Of a stretch of 64,000 nucleotides of DNA, positions 39,474 to 48,095 are shown piece by piece; the first letter of the stretch is position 1, and every line of letters begins with the position of its first letter. The translations under genes and the position numbers were made by a program. Source of the stretch: Oleispirillum naphthae. Lineage in GTDB: Bacteria; Pseudomonadota; Alphaproteobacteria; Rhodospirillales; Rhodospirillaceae. A model generated the notes under the pieces. It was not told the origin of the DNA. It worked only from the letters and a program-made list of their open reading frames with translations, and ran no database searches. The DNA lies in the NCBI GenBank assembly GCA_027864655.1, contig JAQAZG010000008.1:62001-126000 (forward strand), read 5' to 3'.

Positions 39474-39914
39474 TCAGGCGTGGCGATTGAACCAGTCGGC
39501 GATGGCGCGCGCGTCCATCGCGCCGCTGGTGCGGGCGATTTCCCGGCCGCTGTCGAAGAGGATCATGGTGGGAATGGACTGGATTCCATGGCGCGCCGCG
39601 AGCGCGGGCGCCGCCTCGGTCTCGACCTTCACCAGGCGGGCGCGCGGCTCCAGGTTCTGCGCCGCCTGCGCGAACATCGGCGCCATCATCCGGCAGGGGC
39701 CGCACCAGGCGGCCCAGAAATCGACGAGCAGCGGCAGCCCGCTCCCCGCCAGGTGCTTTTCGAAGCGCGCGGCGGTGAGTTCCACCGGGCGCCCCTCGAA
39801 CAAGGGCTTGCCGCAGCTGCCGCATTTGCCGCGCACGCCGGGGACGAGCCTTTCCACCGGCGCGCGGTTGACCGCGTCGCAATGCGGGCAGACGACGTGG
39901 ATGGTTTCCGGCAT
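39474..39914 (-). CDS. trxC: Thioredoxin 2
   Basis: 146 residues. An N-terminal zinc ribbon with CPHC (9-12) and CGSC (about 31-34) distinguishes TrxC from TrxA. The thioredoxin fold follows, with active site WCGPC and the cis-Pro in IPTMILF. It reduces disulfides in the cytoplasm and is often tied to oxidative stress. It ends 250 bases before the DEAD-box gene; I see no feature in that gap beyond promoter space. Confidence 0.95.
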   Translation of the reverse strand: MPETIHVVCPHCDAVNRAPVERLVPGVRGKCGSCGKPLFEGRPVELTAARFEKHLAGSGLPLLVDFWAAWCGPCRMMAPMFAQAAQNLEPRARLVKVETEAAPALAARHGIQSIPTMILFDSGREIARTSGAMDARAIADWFNRHA

Positions 39915-39968
39915 ATCCTGTCCTCCCGCAACAAGATGTGCGGTGCGGCGGCGCGCTTGTCCAGGCGC

Positions 39969-41828
39969 TCAGGTGGGGTAGACCGAGACGCTGTTGGCCA
40001 CCGAGTCCGCCACGTGTTCCTTGGTGATCACGCCCACCAGGTCGTCGGGCTGCGGCGTGCCGTGCTTGCGCACCACCAGCGCCATCACCGCCTGCTTGCG
40101 CCACATCCGGCGGATCACGTCGAAGGCGATGTCGTCCTCGTAGACCAGGGTGAACTTGCGGGTGGCGATGTCGCGCATGGTGAGGCCCGGCAGGCGCTGC
40201 GCCGATTCGTGGGGCAGCGCCATGTTGAAGCGGATCGCCCCGAGGATGCGGTTGTTTTCCGTCACCGCCACATGGCACATCCGTCCGGCATAGTCCGCAT
40301 GCGCCGCGAGGAAATCCTCCAGCGGCATATCCGCGGGGACGATCAGCAGATCGGTGTCCATCACCTCCCTGGCGTGGCGCACCAGGAACATGTTGGCGTG
40401 CAGCGCCTTGGGCATCACCCGGCCGCGCCGCACCAGCTTGAGGGTGTAGATGTTCTCCGGCGAGAGCAGACGGCGCACCCCGACGCTCACCGCCACCGCG
40501 AGGATCAGCGGCAGGACGATGCCGTAGTCGAGCGTCATCTCGAAGATCATCGTCACCGCGGCCATCGCCGCGCCGGTGCCGCCGCCCACCATCGCCCCCA
40601 TGCCGACCATGGCGAAGGCGGGCACGTTGACCGCGAACGGCAGCCCGAGCAGGGAGAGCCCGGCGGCGAAGGCGCCGCCGATGGTCGCGCCCATGAACAG
40701 CGAGGGCGAGAAGATGCCGCCGGAGGAGCCGGAGCCGAGGCTGAGCGAGGTCGCCGCCATCTTGCAGAGGAACAGCAGCAACAGCAGCCCCGCGCCGGAC
40801 AGGTTGCCGACCAGGATCGCCTGAATGGTGGAATAGCCGACTCCCTCGACGAAGTAGTGGCCGAAGCCGACCTGCAGCAGATAGATCATCACGCCGACCA
40901 GCAGCATGCCGAGGATGTGGCGGGTGTAGCGGCCCTCGATGCGGTCGAAGAGATCCTCCGCCAGGTGCAGCCCGCGCACGAACCCCGCGGCGGCGATGCC
41001 GGTGATCCCGCCGAGAACCGCATAGAGGCAGAGCAGCAGAAGGGCGGCGCCGTCGGTGCCGATGGGGGTGAGGTGCGGCACCGCGAAGGCGGGCATGTCG
41101 CCGAAGAAGAAGCGCCCGATGAAGGTGGCGGTGCCGGTGGCCACCGCCACCGGCAGGAAGGTGCGGGTGCTGATCTCCGGCATCATCAGCTCGACGGCGA
41201 ACATCACCCCGCCGAGCGGCGTGTTGAAGGTGGAGGCGATGCCCGCGCCCGCGCCCGCGGCGACCAGGATGATGCGCTCCCCCGGCGGCATGCGCACGAT
41301 CTGGCCGAGGGTGGAGCCGAGCGCCGCGCCGATCTGGATGATCGGGCCCTCGCGCCCCACCGCCGCGCCGCTGCCGATGGCGAAGGCGGAACTCAGCGAC
41401 TTCACCACCGCCACCACCGGGCGGATGATGCCGCCCTTGTAGTAGATCGCGTCCATCACCTCGGGCACGCCGTGGCCCTTCGCCTCCGGCGCGAAGGTGG
41501 AGACCAGGAAGGTGACGATGATCGCGCCCGCCACCGGCACCAGAATCACCGCCGGTCCCCACGGGCTCGCCGGGGTGAACAGGTTGGCGTCGTAGTTCAC
41601 CGCCCATTCGCCGAGGAAGAACACGTTGTGAATCAGCCCGATGAGCGCGCGGAACAGCACCGCGCCGAGGCCGGTGACGGTGCCCACCATCACCGCGAGG
41701 ATCGACAGAACCACCAGCCCGATGCGGTGGACCTCGTCATCGGACGAATCGGGTGAGGCCCCTGCCTCCCGTCCGGCCTTCGCCGTCAGGCGGTTGAGCA
41801 GGGGGATACGCTGAAGCCGGATAGCCAC
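39969..41828 (-). CDS. ClC-family chloride channel/transporter with CBS domains
   Basis: 619 residues. The ClC core (about 35-450) has the ion-path motifs GSGAAVGREGP, GIASTFNTPLGGVMFAVE and GSGSSGGIFSPSLFMGA. The middle residue of the first motif is Val-Gly rather than the usual Pro-Glu, so selectivity may differ. Two C-terminal CBS domains (about 485-610) suit nucleotide regulation. It probably moves chloride or another anion, perhaps coupled to protons. It lies 54 bases upstream of trxC on the same strand. Confidence 0.92.
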   Translation of the reverse strand: MAIRLQRIPLLNRLTAKAGREAGASPDSSDDEVHRIGLVVLSILAVMVGTVTGLGAVLFRALIGLIHNVFFLGEWAVNYDANLFTPASPWGPAVILVPVAGAIIVTFLVSTFAPEAKGHGVPEVMDAIYYKGGIIRPVVAVVKSLSSAFAIGSGAAVGREGPIIQIGAALGSTLGQIVRMPPGERIILVAAGAGAGIASTFNTPLGGVMFAVELMMPEISTRTFLPVAVATGTATFIGRFFFGDMPAFAVPHLTPIGTDGAALLLLCLYAVLGGITGIAAAGFVRGLHLAEDLFDRIEGRYTRHILGMLLVGVMIYLLQVGFGHYFVEGVGYSTIQAILVGNLSGAGLLLLLFLCKMAATSLSLGSGSSGGIFSPSLFMGATIGGAFAAGLSLLGLPFAVNVPAFAMVGMGAMVGGGTGAAMAAVTMIFEMTLDYGIVLPLILAVAVSVGVRRLLSPENIYTLKLVRRGRVMPKALHANMFLVRHAREVMDTDLLIVPADMPLEDFLAAHADYAGRMCHVAVTENNRILGAIRFNMALPHESAQRLPGLTMRDIATRKFTLVYEDDIAFDVIRRMWRKQAVMALVVRKHGTPQPDDLVGVITKEHVADSVANSVSVYPT

Positions 41829-41977
41829 GGAATGCCTCTCGAAGATCGCAAAACAAAACCACAGGCACGGCGCGCGCGCGCCTGCCTTGAAATAGGGATG
41901 TCAAATCATGGGCCGAACGCGCGGCAAAGGCCACGGTTGAGTCCGATTCCGGGAAAATTAATCGCCGATACGCCCCC

Positions 41978-42403
41978 TCAGAGGGGAAGCTCCATGTCGC
42001 GGTGCGGAATCCCCGCTTCCAGGTATTCCCCGCCGACCACGGCGAAGCCGAGCTTGAGATAGAACCCCAGGGCATGCACCTGCGCCCCCAGGCGCGCCGT
42101 CTTCGCCCGGCCTGCGCGGCGGATCTCCGCCAGCGCGAAGTCCATCACCGCCGCCCCCGCGCCGGTGCCGCGCCGGGATTCGATGACGCAGACGCGCTGT
42201 ATCTTCGCCACGCCGTCCAGATACTTGATCCGCGCCGTGGCCACCGCCTCGCCGTTCTCCCGAGCCAGAACGTGCACGCACGCATCGTCCAGGCCGTCGA
42301 ACTCGATCTCCTCGGAAACCCCCTGCTCGCCCACGAACACCAGATGCCGCAGCCGCAAACATGCGGCGCGGTCGGCCTCGCTGGCGGCGATGACGATGTC
42401 CAT
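41978..42403 (-). CDS. GNAT-family N-acetyltransferase
   Basis: 141 residues with a GNAT fold: RLRHLVFVGEQGV (ElaA-like start), ATARIKYLDGVAKIQRVCVIESRRGTGAG (acetyl-CoA pyrophosphate loop R-x-x-G-x-G/A) and the late ALGFYLKLGFAVVG. The substrate is unknown. GGAGG precedes the ATG. It is downstream of the TetR gene with repeat G between. Confidence 0.88.
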   Translation of the reverse strand: MDIVIAASEADRAACLRLRHLVFVGEQGVSEEIEFDGLDDACVHVLARENGEAVATARIKYLDGVAKIQRVCVIESRRGTGAGAAVMDFALAEIRRAGRAKTARLGAQVHALGFYLKLGFAVVGGEYLEAGIPHRDMELPL

Positions 42404-42470
42404 GACGGCCTCCTGAGCTTCCCCCATGCCCCTACCGCTCCCCGCCCGGCTTGGCAAGAGGAGACGCGGG

Positions 42471-42664
42471 AAAAACCAGGCCAGGGGCGCTGCCCCTGGA
42501 CCTCGCAAGGGGCCGGGAGGCCCCTTGACCCCATAACTTGTTTTCGCCGCGTAGCGGCTATCAACCGTTACGCGGCGTGATGGCTCTATGGCGCTCCGCG
42601 CAAAACCGAGGGGAGGTCCGGAGGGCCCGCGGCCCTCCGGGCGGGGCGCGGGGCGGCAGCCCCG
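42471..42664. repeat. Modular hairpin repeat, copy G (between tetR and GNAT gene)
   Basis: Inverted orientation relative to copy C: AAAAACCAGG, CCAGGGGCGCTGCCCCTGG, AAGGGGCC/GGCCCCTT, GACCCCATAACTT. The core follows with CGCCGCGTAGCGGC and CCGTTACGCGGCGTGATGG, then GGCGCTCCGCGCAAAA. The final arm has GGAGGGCCCGCGGCCCTCC plus GGGGCGGCAGCCCC. Confidence 0.85.
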
Positions 42665-42672
42665 CCGTAATC

Positions 42673-43269
42673 TCAGGCGGGCTTTGCAGGCCAGGCGATG
42701 AGCGCGGTCCGGGCGACGGCTTCCAGTTCGGCGCGGCCGGCGCCGGAGGATGCCTGGATCGCCATGCCCTGGACGACGGTGGTGAGGTAGCGCATCAGCG
42801 ACGGCAGGTCGGCGTCGGCGGGAATCTGCCCGGCGTCGCGCGCCGCGGCGAGGCGCTTGAGCATCGCGTCCTCGTAGTCGATGCGGATTTTTTCCAGTTC
42901 CCCCTTCACCGAGGCCGACTGTTCGGTGCAGGTGGCGAGGCCCTTGACGGCGAGGCAGCCGACCGGGTGCGTCGGGTCGGTCATCATCGCAGCGGCGCCC
43001 ATCAGCAGCTTTTCGGCGAGGCCGTAGGCGTTGGGCGCGGCGAGGGCTTCGGAGAGGTAGGCGACCTTGACGTTGACGTAGCGGTCGAGAGCCTTGCGGA
43101 AGAGGTCTTCCTTGTTGCCGAAGGCGGCATAGAGGCTGGGCCGGTTGATCCCCATCGCCTGGGTCAGATCGGTCAGCGAAGCGCCATCGAACCCTTTGCG
43201 CCAGAACACTTCCAGCGCGGCGTCCAGGGCCTTCTCGACGCAGAACGCGCGAGGCCTGCCCATCGCCAT
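42673..43269 (-). CDS. TetR-family repressor of the RND pump
   Basis: 198 residues. The N-terminal TetR HTH (about 8-58) has FDGASLTDLTQAMGINRPSLYAAFGNKEDL. The C-terminal ligand domain includes HPVGCLAVKGL, typical of the AcrR/TetR group with a small-molecule pocket. AAGGAGGAG precedes MAMGRP. It is divergent from the adaptor/pump operon and the gap carries CGGT/ACCG inverted repeats, so it should repress that operon and itself. Confidence 0.92.
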   Translation of the reverse strand: MAMGRPRAFCVEKALDAALEVFWRKGFDGASLTDLTQAMGINRPSLYAAFGNKEDLFRKALDRYVNVKVAYLSEALAAPNAYGLAEKLLMGAAAMMTDPTHPVGCLAVKGLATCTEQSASVKGELEKIRIDYEDAMLKRLAAARDAGQIPADADLPSLMRYLTTVVQGMAIQASSGAGRAELEAVARTALIAWPAKPA

Positions 43270-43315
43270 TTTTCGCTCCTCCTTGACTTTTGTATCTTTC
43301 GGTAAAAATAGTCTG

Positions 43316-43356
43316 TTGACAGCCCGCTGTCCAGACCCATATCTGTACCGTTCGGT
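43316..43356 (+). promoter_or_regulatory. Promoter and TetR-type operator of the RND operon
   Basis: TTGACA (43316-43321) makes a good -35; the -10 is weak (ATATCT at 43339-43344, 17-base spacing). The palindrome ACCG-TT-CGGT (43347-43356) lies at the start point. A related TTTCGGTA lies upstream near 43297-43304, suggesting a second half-site for the divergent tetR. Confidence 0.6.
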
Positions 43357-43375
43357 ATAAATATGGGAGCGTGTC

Positions 43376-44578
43376 ATGCGCATTTCCGGCAAGACGGTCT
43401 TCTTTGCGCTCGCGGGCGTGGCGCTGCTCGGCAGCGCCGCCGCCGGTATCGTCGAGTCCAACACTCCCCCCGCCCGCGCCGCGGAGGCGAAGCCGCAGCC
43501 GCCCGCGGTGCCGGTTTCGGTGGCGAAGGTGGAAACCCGCGCGATCGTGCCGTGGGTGGATTTCTCCGGCCGCCTCGAAGCGGTGGACCGCGTCGCCCTG
43601 CGCGCCCGCGTCGCCGGGCAGGTGCTGTCCGTGCAGTTCCGCGAGGGCGGCCTGGTGGACAAGGGCGATGTGCTGGTCCGCCTCGACCCTGCGCCTTTCG
43701 CCGCCGAGTCCGACCGCGCCTCCGCCGCGCTCGCCTCCGCCGAGGCGCGCCTCGCCTATACCCGGCGCGAACTCGACCGGGCGAGGAAGCTCTCGCAGAC
43801 CGGCAACATCACCCAGAGCGAAGTGGACAACCGCACCAACGCCTTCCGCGACGCCGACGCCGCGGTGCGCGGCGCCAAGGCGGCGCTGGCCACCGCACTG
43901 CTCAACCTCTCCTACACCGAGGTGCGCGCCCCGGTCTCCGGCCGCATCGGCCGCGCCGAGGTGACGCCCGGCAACCTCGTCGCCGCGGGCGCGGATGCGC
44001 CGGTGCTGGCGCGGTTGGTCTCGGTGGACCCGATCTACGCCGCCTTCGACGCCGACGAGGCGGCGGTGATGAAGGCGCTCTCCGAGGTGCGCGGCGGCGG
44101 CGACGGCAGCCTCGCGGTGGAGCGCATTCCGGTGCAGATGCAGGTGCAGGGCGGCAAGCCGCTGACCGGCCATGTGCAGATGATCGACAACGCGGTGGAC
44201 GCGGCGAGCGGCACCATCGCGGTGCGCGCGGTGTTCGACAATCCCGACGGCATCCTGATGCCCGGACAGTTCGTCAAGCTCCGCCTCGGCGAGGCGGAAG
44301 CGAAGCCGGTGCTGCTGGTCAGCGAGCGCGCCGTCGGCACCGACCAGGACAAGAAGTTCGTCCTCGTCGTCGGCGGCGACAACCGCGCCTCTTATCGCGC
44401 CGTCACCCTCGGCGCGTCGGCCGAGGGCCTGCGCATCGTCACCTCCGGCCTTGCGGCGGGCGAGCGGGTGATCGTCAACGGCCTGCAGCGGGTGCGCCCC
44501 GGCGCCCTCGTTTCGCCCGAAGACGTGGCGATGGACGCCCGCGCCGAAACCGCGCCGCGCACCCTGGCGCAGCGCTGA
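43376..44578 (+). CDS. RND efflux periplasmic adaptor subunit
   Basis: 400 residues of the MexE/AcrA type. An N-terminal anchor/signal (about 7-27) is followed by the lipoyl-like half-motifs RVAGQVLSVQFREGGLVDKGDVLVRLD (about 80-106) and APVSGRIGRAEVTPGNLV. A helical hairpin (about 105-165) and beta-barrel and membrane-proximal domains follow. It joins the inner-membrane pump to an outer-membrane channel. It is first in a two-gene operon; no outer-membrane factor gene is adjacent. Confidence 0.92.
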   Translation: MRISGKTVFFALAGVALLGSAAAGIVESNTPPARAAEAKPQPPAVPVSVAKVETRAIVPWVDFSGRLEAVDRVALRARVAGQVLSVQFREGGLVDKGDVLVRLDPAPFAAESDRASAALASAEARLAYTRRELDRARKLSQTGNITQSEVDNRTNAFRDADAAVRGAKAALATALLNLSYTEVRAPVSGRIGRAEVTPGNLVAAGADAPVLARLVSVDPIYAAFDADEAAVMKALSEVRGGGDGSLAVERIPVQMQVQGGKPLTGHVQMIDNAVDAASGTIAVRAVFDNPDGILMPGQFVKLRLGEAEAKPVLLVSERAVGTDQDKKFVLVVGGDNRASYRAVTLGASAEGLRIVTSGLAAGERVIVNGLQRVRPGALVSPEDVAMDARAETAPRTLAQR

Positions 44579-44610
44579 AACCCGAAATCGGCAGAGCAAC
44601 GGAGCGATCC

Positions 44611-47600
44611 ATGAACCTCTCCAAGTTCTTCATCGACCGCCCGGTGTTCGCCGGGGTGCTGTCAACCCTGATCTTCCTTGCCGGGCTGCTGGCGTTGCGC
44701 GCCCTGCCGATCTCGGAATATCCCGAGGTGGTGCCGCCGACGGTGGTGGTGCGCGCGCAGTATCCGGGCGCTTCGCCGCGGGTGATCGCCGAGACGGTGG
44801 CGACGCCGATCGAGGAGCAGGTCAACGGCGTCGAGAACATGCTCTACATGGGCAGCCAGGCCACCGGCGACGGCGCAATGACGCTGACCATCACCTTCCG
44901 CCTCGGCACCGACCCGGACAAGGCGCAGCAGCTGGTGCAGAACCGCGTCTCCCAGGCCGAGCCGCGCCTGCCGGAGGAAGTCCGCGCGCTTGGCGTCACC
45001 ACGATCAAAAGCTCGCCCGACCTCACCATGGTGGTGCACCTGCTGTCGCCCGACGGCCGCTACGACGACGCCTATCTGCGCAACTATGCGCTCTTGAACG
45101 TCAAGGACCGCCTGGCGCGGATCGAGGGCGTCGGCCAGGTGCAGCTCTTCGGTTCCGGCGATTACGCGATGCGCATCTGGCTCGACCCGCAGAAGGTGGC
45201 GCAGCGCGGCCTTTCGGCGGGCGACGTGGTCGCGGCGATCCGCGCGCAGAACGTCGCCGCGGCGGCGGGCACGGTCGGCGCGTCGCCGGGGCTGCCGAAC
45301 CTCGACGTGCAGCTTTCGGTGAACGCCGAGGGCCGCCTCAAGACCCCCGAGGAATTCGGCGACATCATCGTCAAGACCGGGGCCGACGGCGCGGTGACGC
45401 GGCTCAGGGACCTCGGCCGCATCGAGATGGGCGCGGCGGACTATTCCCTGCGCTCGCTGCTCGACAACCGCTCCGCGGTGGCGATCCCGATTTCGCAGGC
45501 GCCGGGCTCCAACGCCATCGCGATCTCCGACGCGGTGCGCGCGACCATGGCGGAACTCAAGACCTACATGCCGCCGGGCGTCGAGTATTCCATCGTCTAC
45601 GACCCCACGCAGTTCGTCCGCGCCTCGATCCAGTCCGTGGTGCACACCCTCGCCGAGGCGATCGGCCTCGTCGTCCTGGTGGTGATCCTCTTCCTCCAGA
45701 CCTGGCGCGCCTCGATCATTCCCTTGCTCGCGGTGCCGGTTTCGGTGGTCGGCACCTTCGCGGCGATGCACCTGATCGGCGTGTCGATCAACGCGCTGTC
45801 GCTGTTCGGCCTGGTGCTCGCCATCGGCATCGTCGTCGATGACGCGATCGTCGTGGTCGAGAACGTCGAGCGCAACATCGCCGCCGGGCTCTCGCCCAAG
45901 GACGCCACCTATCAGGCGATGCGCGAGGTCTCCGGCCCGATCGTCGCGATCGCCCTGGTGCTGGTCGCGGTGTTCGTGCCGCTCGCCTTCATCTCCGGGC
46001 TTTCCGGGCAGTTCTACAAGCAGTTCGCGCTGACCATCGCGATCTCGACGGTGATCTCCGCGGTCAACTCGCTCACCCTTTCGCCCGCGCTGGCGGCGCT
46101 GCTGCTGAAGGGCCACGACGCGCCGAAGGACCTCCTCACCCGCATCATGGACCGCGGCCTCGGCTGGCTGTTCCGCGGCTTCAACCGCGGCTTCGGGCGC
46201 AGCGCTTCGGCCTATGGCGCGGGGCTCGGCCGCGTGCTCGGGCGCAAGTCGCTGGTGCTCGTCGTTTATGCCGGGCTGCTCGGCGCGACCGCGTGGCTGT
46301 TCCAGGCGGTGCCGGGCGGCTTCGTGCCGATGCAGGACAAGCAGTACCTGATCGGCTTCGCGCAGCTCCCCGACGGCGCGACGCTCGACCGCAGCGAGGG
46401 GGTGATCCGCACGATGAGCAAAATCGCCATCGACGACCCCGGCGTCGAGCACGCCATCTCCTTCCCCGGCCTGTCGATCAACGGCTTCACCAACAGCGCC
46501 AACTCCGGCATCGTCTTCGCCGGGCTGAAACCGTTCGAGGAACGCCGCGACCCGGCGCTCTCCGCGGGCGCCATCGCGATGCGCCTGAACCGGCAGTACG
46601 CGGCAATCCAGGACGCCTTCGTGGTGATGTTCCCGCCGCCGCCGGTGATGGGGTTGGGGACCACCGGCGGCTTCAAGCTCGAAATCGAGGACCGCGCCTC
46701 GCGCGGCTACCGCGCCCTCGACGCGGCGACCAAGGCGTTCCTCGCCAAGGCGGCGCAGGCGCCGGAACTCGCCAACCTGTTCACCTCGTACCAGGTCAAC
46801 GTGCCGCAGCTCTTCGCCGACGTCGATCGCACCAAGGCGCGCCAGCTCGGCGTCGCGGTGCCCGACATCTTCGCCACCCTGCAGGTCTACCTCGGCAGCC
46901 TCTACGTCAACGACTTCAACACCCTGGGCCGCACCTACTCGGTGCGGGTGCAGGCGGACGCGCCGTTCCGCGCGCACGCCGACGACATCGGCAGGCTCAA
47001 GGTGCGCTCGTCCTCCGGAGACATGGTGCCGCTCTCCGCGGTGCTCACCGTCACCCCCTCCGCCGGGCCGGAGCGCGCGATGCGCTACAACGGCTTCCTC
47101 GCCGCAGACGTCTCGGGCGGCGCTGCGCCGGGGTATTCCTCCGGGCAGGCGCAGGCGGCGGTGGAGCGCATCGCGGCGGAAACCCTGCCCCCCGGCTTCG
47201 CCTACGAATGGACCGACCTCACCTACCAGCAGATCATCGCGGGCAACACCTCGACCCTGGTCTTCGGCCTCGCCATCCTCCTCGTCTTCCTCGTCCTCGC
47301 GGCGCAGTACGAGAGCCTGACCCTCCCCGCCGCGATCATCCTGATCGTGCCGATGAGCCTGTTCGCCGCGATCGCCGGCGTCTGGCTGACCCAGGGCGAC
47401 AACAACATCTTCACCCAGATCGGCTTCATCGTCCTGGTCGGCCTGTCGGCGAAGAACGCCATCCTCATCGTCGAGTTCGCGCGCGAGCTGGAACTCGCCG
47501 GACACTCGCCGGTGGCCGCGGCGATCGCCGCGGCGCGGCTGCGGCTGCGGCCGATCCTGATGACCTCGCTCGCCTTCGTCATGGGCGTGGTGCCGCTTGT

Positions 47601-47802
47601 GCTCGCCACCGGCGCGGGCGCGGAGATGCGCCGCGCCATGGGCGTCGCGGTGTTTTCCGGCATGCTCGGGGTGACCGCCTTCGGCATCTTCATGACGCCG
47701 GTGTTCTACGTGCTGATCCGCGCCCTCGGCGGGCGGCTGCACGCCCACCACGCGCCCTCGGTGCGGGAGGAAGAGGTGGCGGAAATCGAAGCGGCGGAGT
47801 GA
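44611..47802 (+). CDS. RND multidrug efflux pump, inner-membrane transporter
   Basis: 1063 residues of the HAE1 family, closest in style to MexF. It has twelve membrane helices in two halves. FIDRPVFAGVLSTLIF opens the chain, PISEYPEVVPPTVVV follows, and the proton-relay Asp pair is in GIVVDDAIVVVENVER. The second half has the matching GLSAKNAILIVEFARE. Trimeric pump driven by protons, exporting drugs or metabolites. It starts 32 bases after the adaptor gene and is probably controlled by the divergent TetR. Confidence 0.95.
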   Translation: MNLSKFFIDRPVFAGVLSTLIFLAGLLALRALPISEYPEVVPPTVVVRAQYPGASPRVIAETVATPIEEQVNGVENMLYMGSQATGDGAMTLTITFRLGTDPDKAQQLVQNRVSQAEPRLPEEVRALGVTTIKSSPDLTMVVHLLSPDGRYDDAYLRNYALLNVKDRLARIEGVGQVQLFGSGDYAMRIWLDPQKVAQRGLSAGDVVAAIRAQNVAAAAGTVGASPGLPNLDVQLSVNAEGRLKTPEEFGDIIVKTGADGAVTRLRDLGRIEMGAADYSLRSLLDNRSAVAIPISQAPGSNAIAISDAVRATMAELKTYMPPGVEYSIVYDPTQFVRASIQSVVHTLAEAIGLVVLVVILFLQTWRASIIPLLAVPVSVVGTFAAMHLIGVSINALSLFGLVLAIGIVVDDAIVVVENVERNIAAGLSPKDATYQAMREVSGPIVAIALVLVAVFVPLAFISGLSGQFYKQFALTIAISTVISAVNSLTLSPALAALLLKGHDAPKDLLTRIMDRGLGWLFRGFNRGFGRSASAYGAGLGRVLGRKSLVLVVYAGLLGATAWLFQAVPGGFVPMQDKQYLIGFAQLPDGATLDRSEGVIRTMSKIAIDDPGVEHAISFPGLSINGFTNSANSGIVFAGLKPFEERRDPALSAGAIAMRLNRQYAAIQDAFVVMFPPPPVMGLGTTGGFKLEIEDRASRGYRALDAATKAFLAKAAQAPELANLFTSYQVNVPQLFADVDRTKARQLGVAVPDIFATLQVYLGSLYVNDFNTLGRTYSVRVQADAPFRAHADDIGRLKVRSSSGDMVPLSAVLTVTPSAGPERAMRYNGFLAADVSGGAAPGYSSGQAQAAVERIAAETLPPGFAYEWTDLTYQQIIAGNTSTLVFGLAILLVFLVLAAQYESLTLPAAIILIVPMSLFAAIAGVWLTQGDNNIFTQIGFIVLVGLSAKNAILIVEFARELELAGHSPVAAAIAAARLRLRPILMTSLAFVMGVVPLVLATGAGAEMRRAMGVAVFSGMLGVTAFGIFMTPVFYVLIRALGGRLHAHHAPSVREEEVAEIEAAE

Positions 47803-47806
47803 CGCG

Positions 47807-47977
47807 GCCAGGGGCGCTGCCCCTGGACCTCGCTGGGGACTCGGTCCCCAGACCCCATGACTCTTTTGCGCGTAGCGCGATAGAACCATCATGCGGCGTG
47901 ACGGTCGATAGCCGCTGCGCGGCGAAAAATTAAGGGGAGGGGCGGAGGGACCGAGTCCCTCCGCGAAGTTTTGGTTT
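47807..47977. repeat. Modular hairpin repeat, copy H (RND pump/nifE junction)
   Basis: It starts five bases after the pump stop: CCAGGGGCGCTGCCCCTGG, CTGGGGACTCGGTCCCCAG, ACCCCATGACT. The core follows with GCGCGTAGCGC, ATGCGGCGTGACGGT and GCCGCTGCGCGGCGAAAAA. The final arm has GGCGGAGGGA/TCCCTCCGC, ending AAGTTTTGGTTTT. It abuts the NifA site of nifE directly. Confidence 0.87.
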
Positions 47978-47993
47978 TGTCGCGTTCCCGACA
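47978..47993 (+). promoter_or_regulatory. NifA upstream activator sequence of nifE
   Basis: Perfect TGT-N10-ACA (TGTCGCGTTCCCGACA), 46 bases before the -24 element, touching the end of repeat H. Confidence 0.72.
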
Positions 47994-48038
47994 GCGGCGT
48001 TTTTTCTTAATTCCCTGGAACTCCTGGTTTTATCGGCT

Positions 48039-48054
48039 TGGCATGGCGGTTGCT
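48039..48054 (+). promoter_or_regulatory. Sigma-54 promoter of nifENX
   Basis: TGGCAT-GGCGG-TTGCT with correct GG-N10-GC spacing, 42 bases before nifE. The first 15 bases are identical to the nifV promoter. Confidence 0.82.
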
Positions 48055-48095
48055 GCGAAAGCGGCGAGAGGTCAACCCGTGCCGGAGTGCCGCCG

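Noticed and set aside
39480-41756. Plus-strand open frame of 758 codons
   Set aside because: Antisense to trxC and the ClC gene; no recognisable domain.
44662-47892. Minus-strand open frame of 1076 codons
   Set aside because: Antisense to the RND pump gene, which has full-length family motifs; composition is Asp/His/Arg-rich as expected of a shadow frame.
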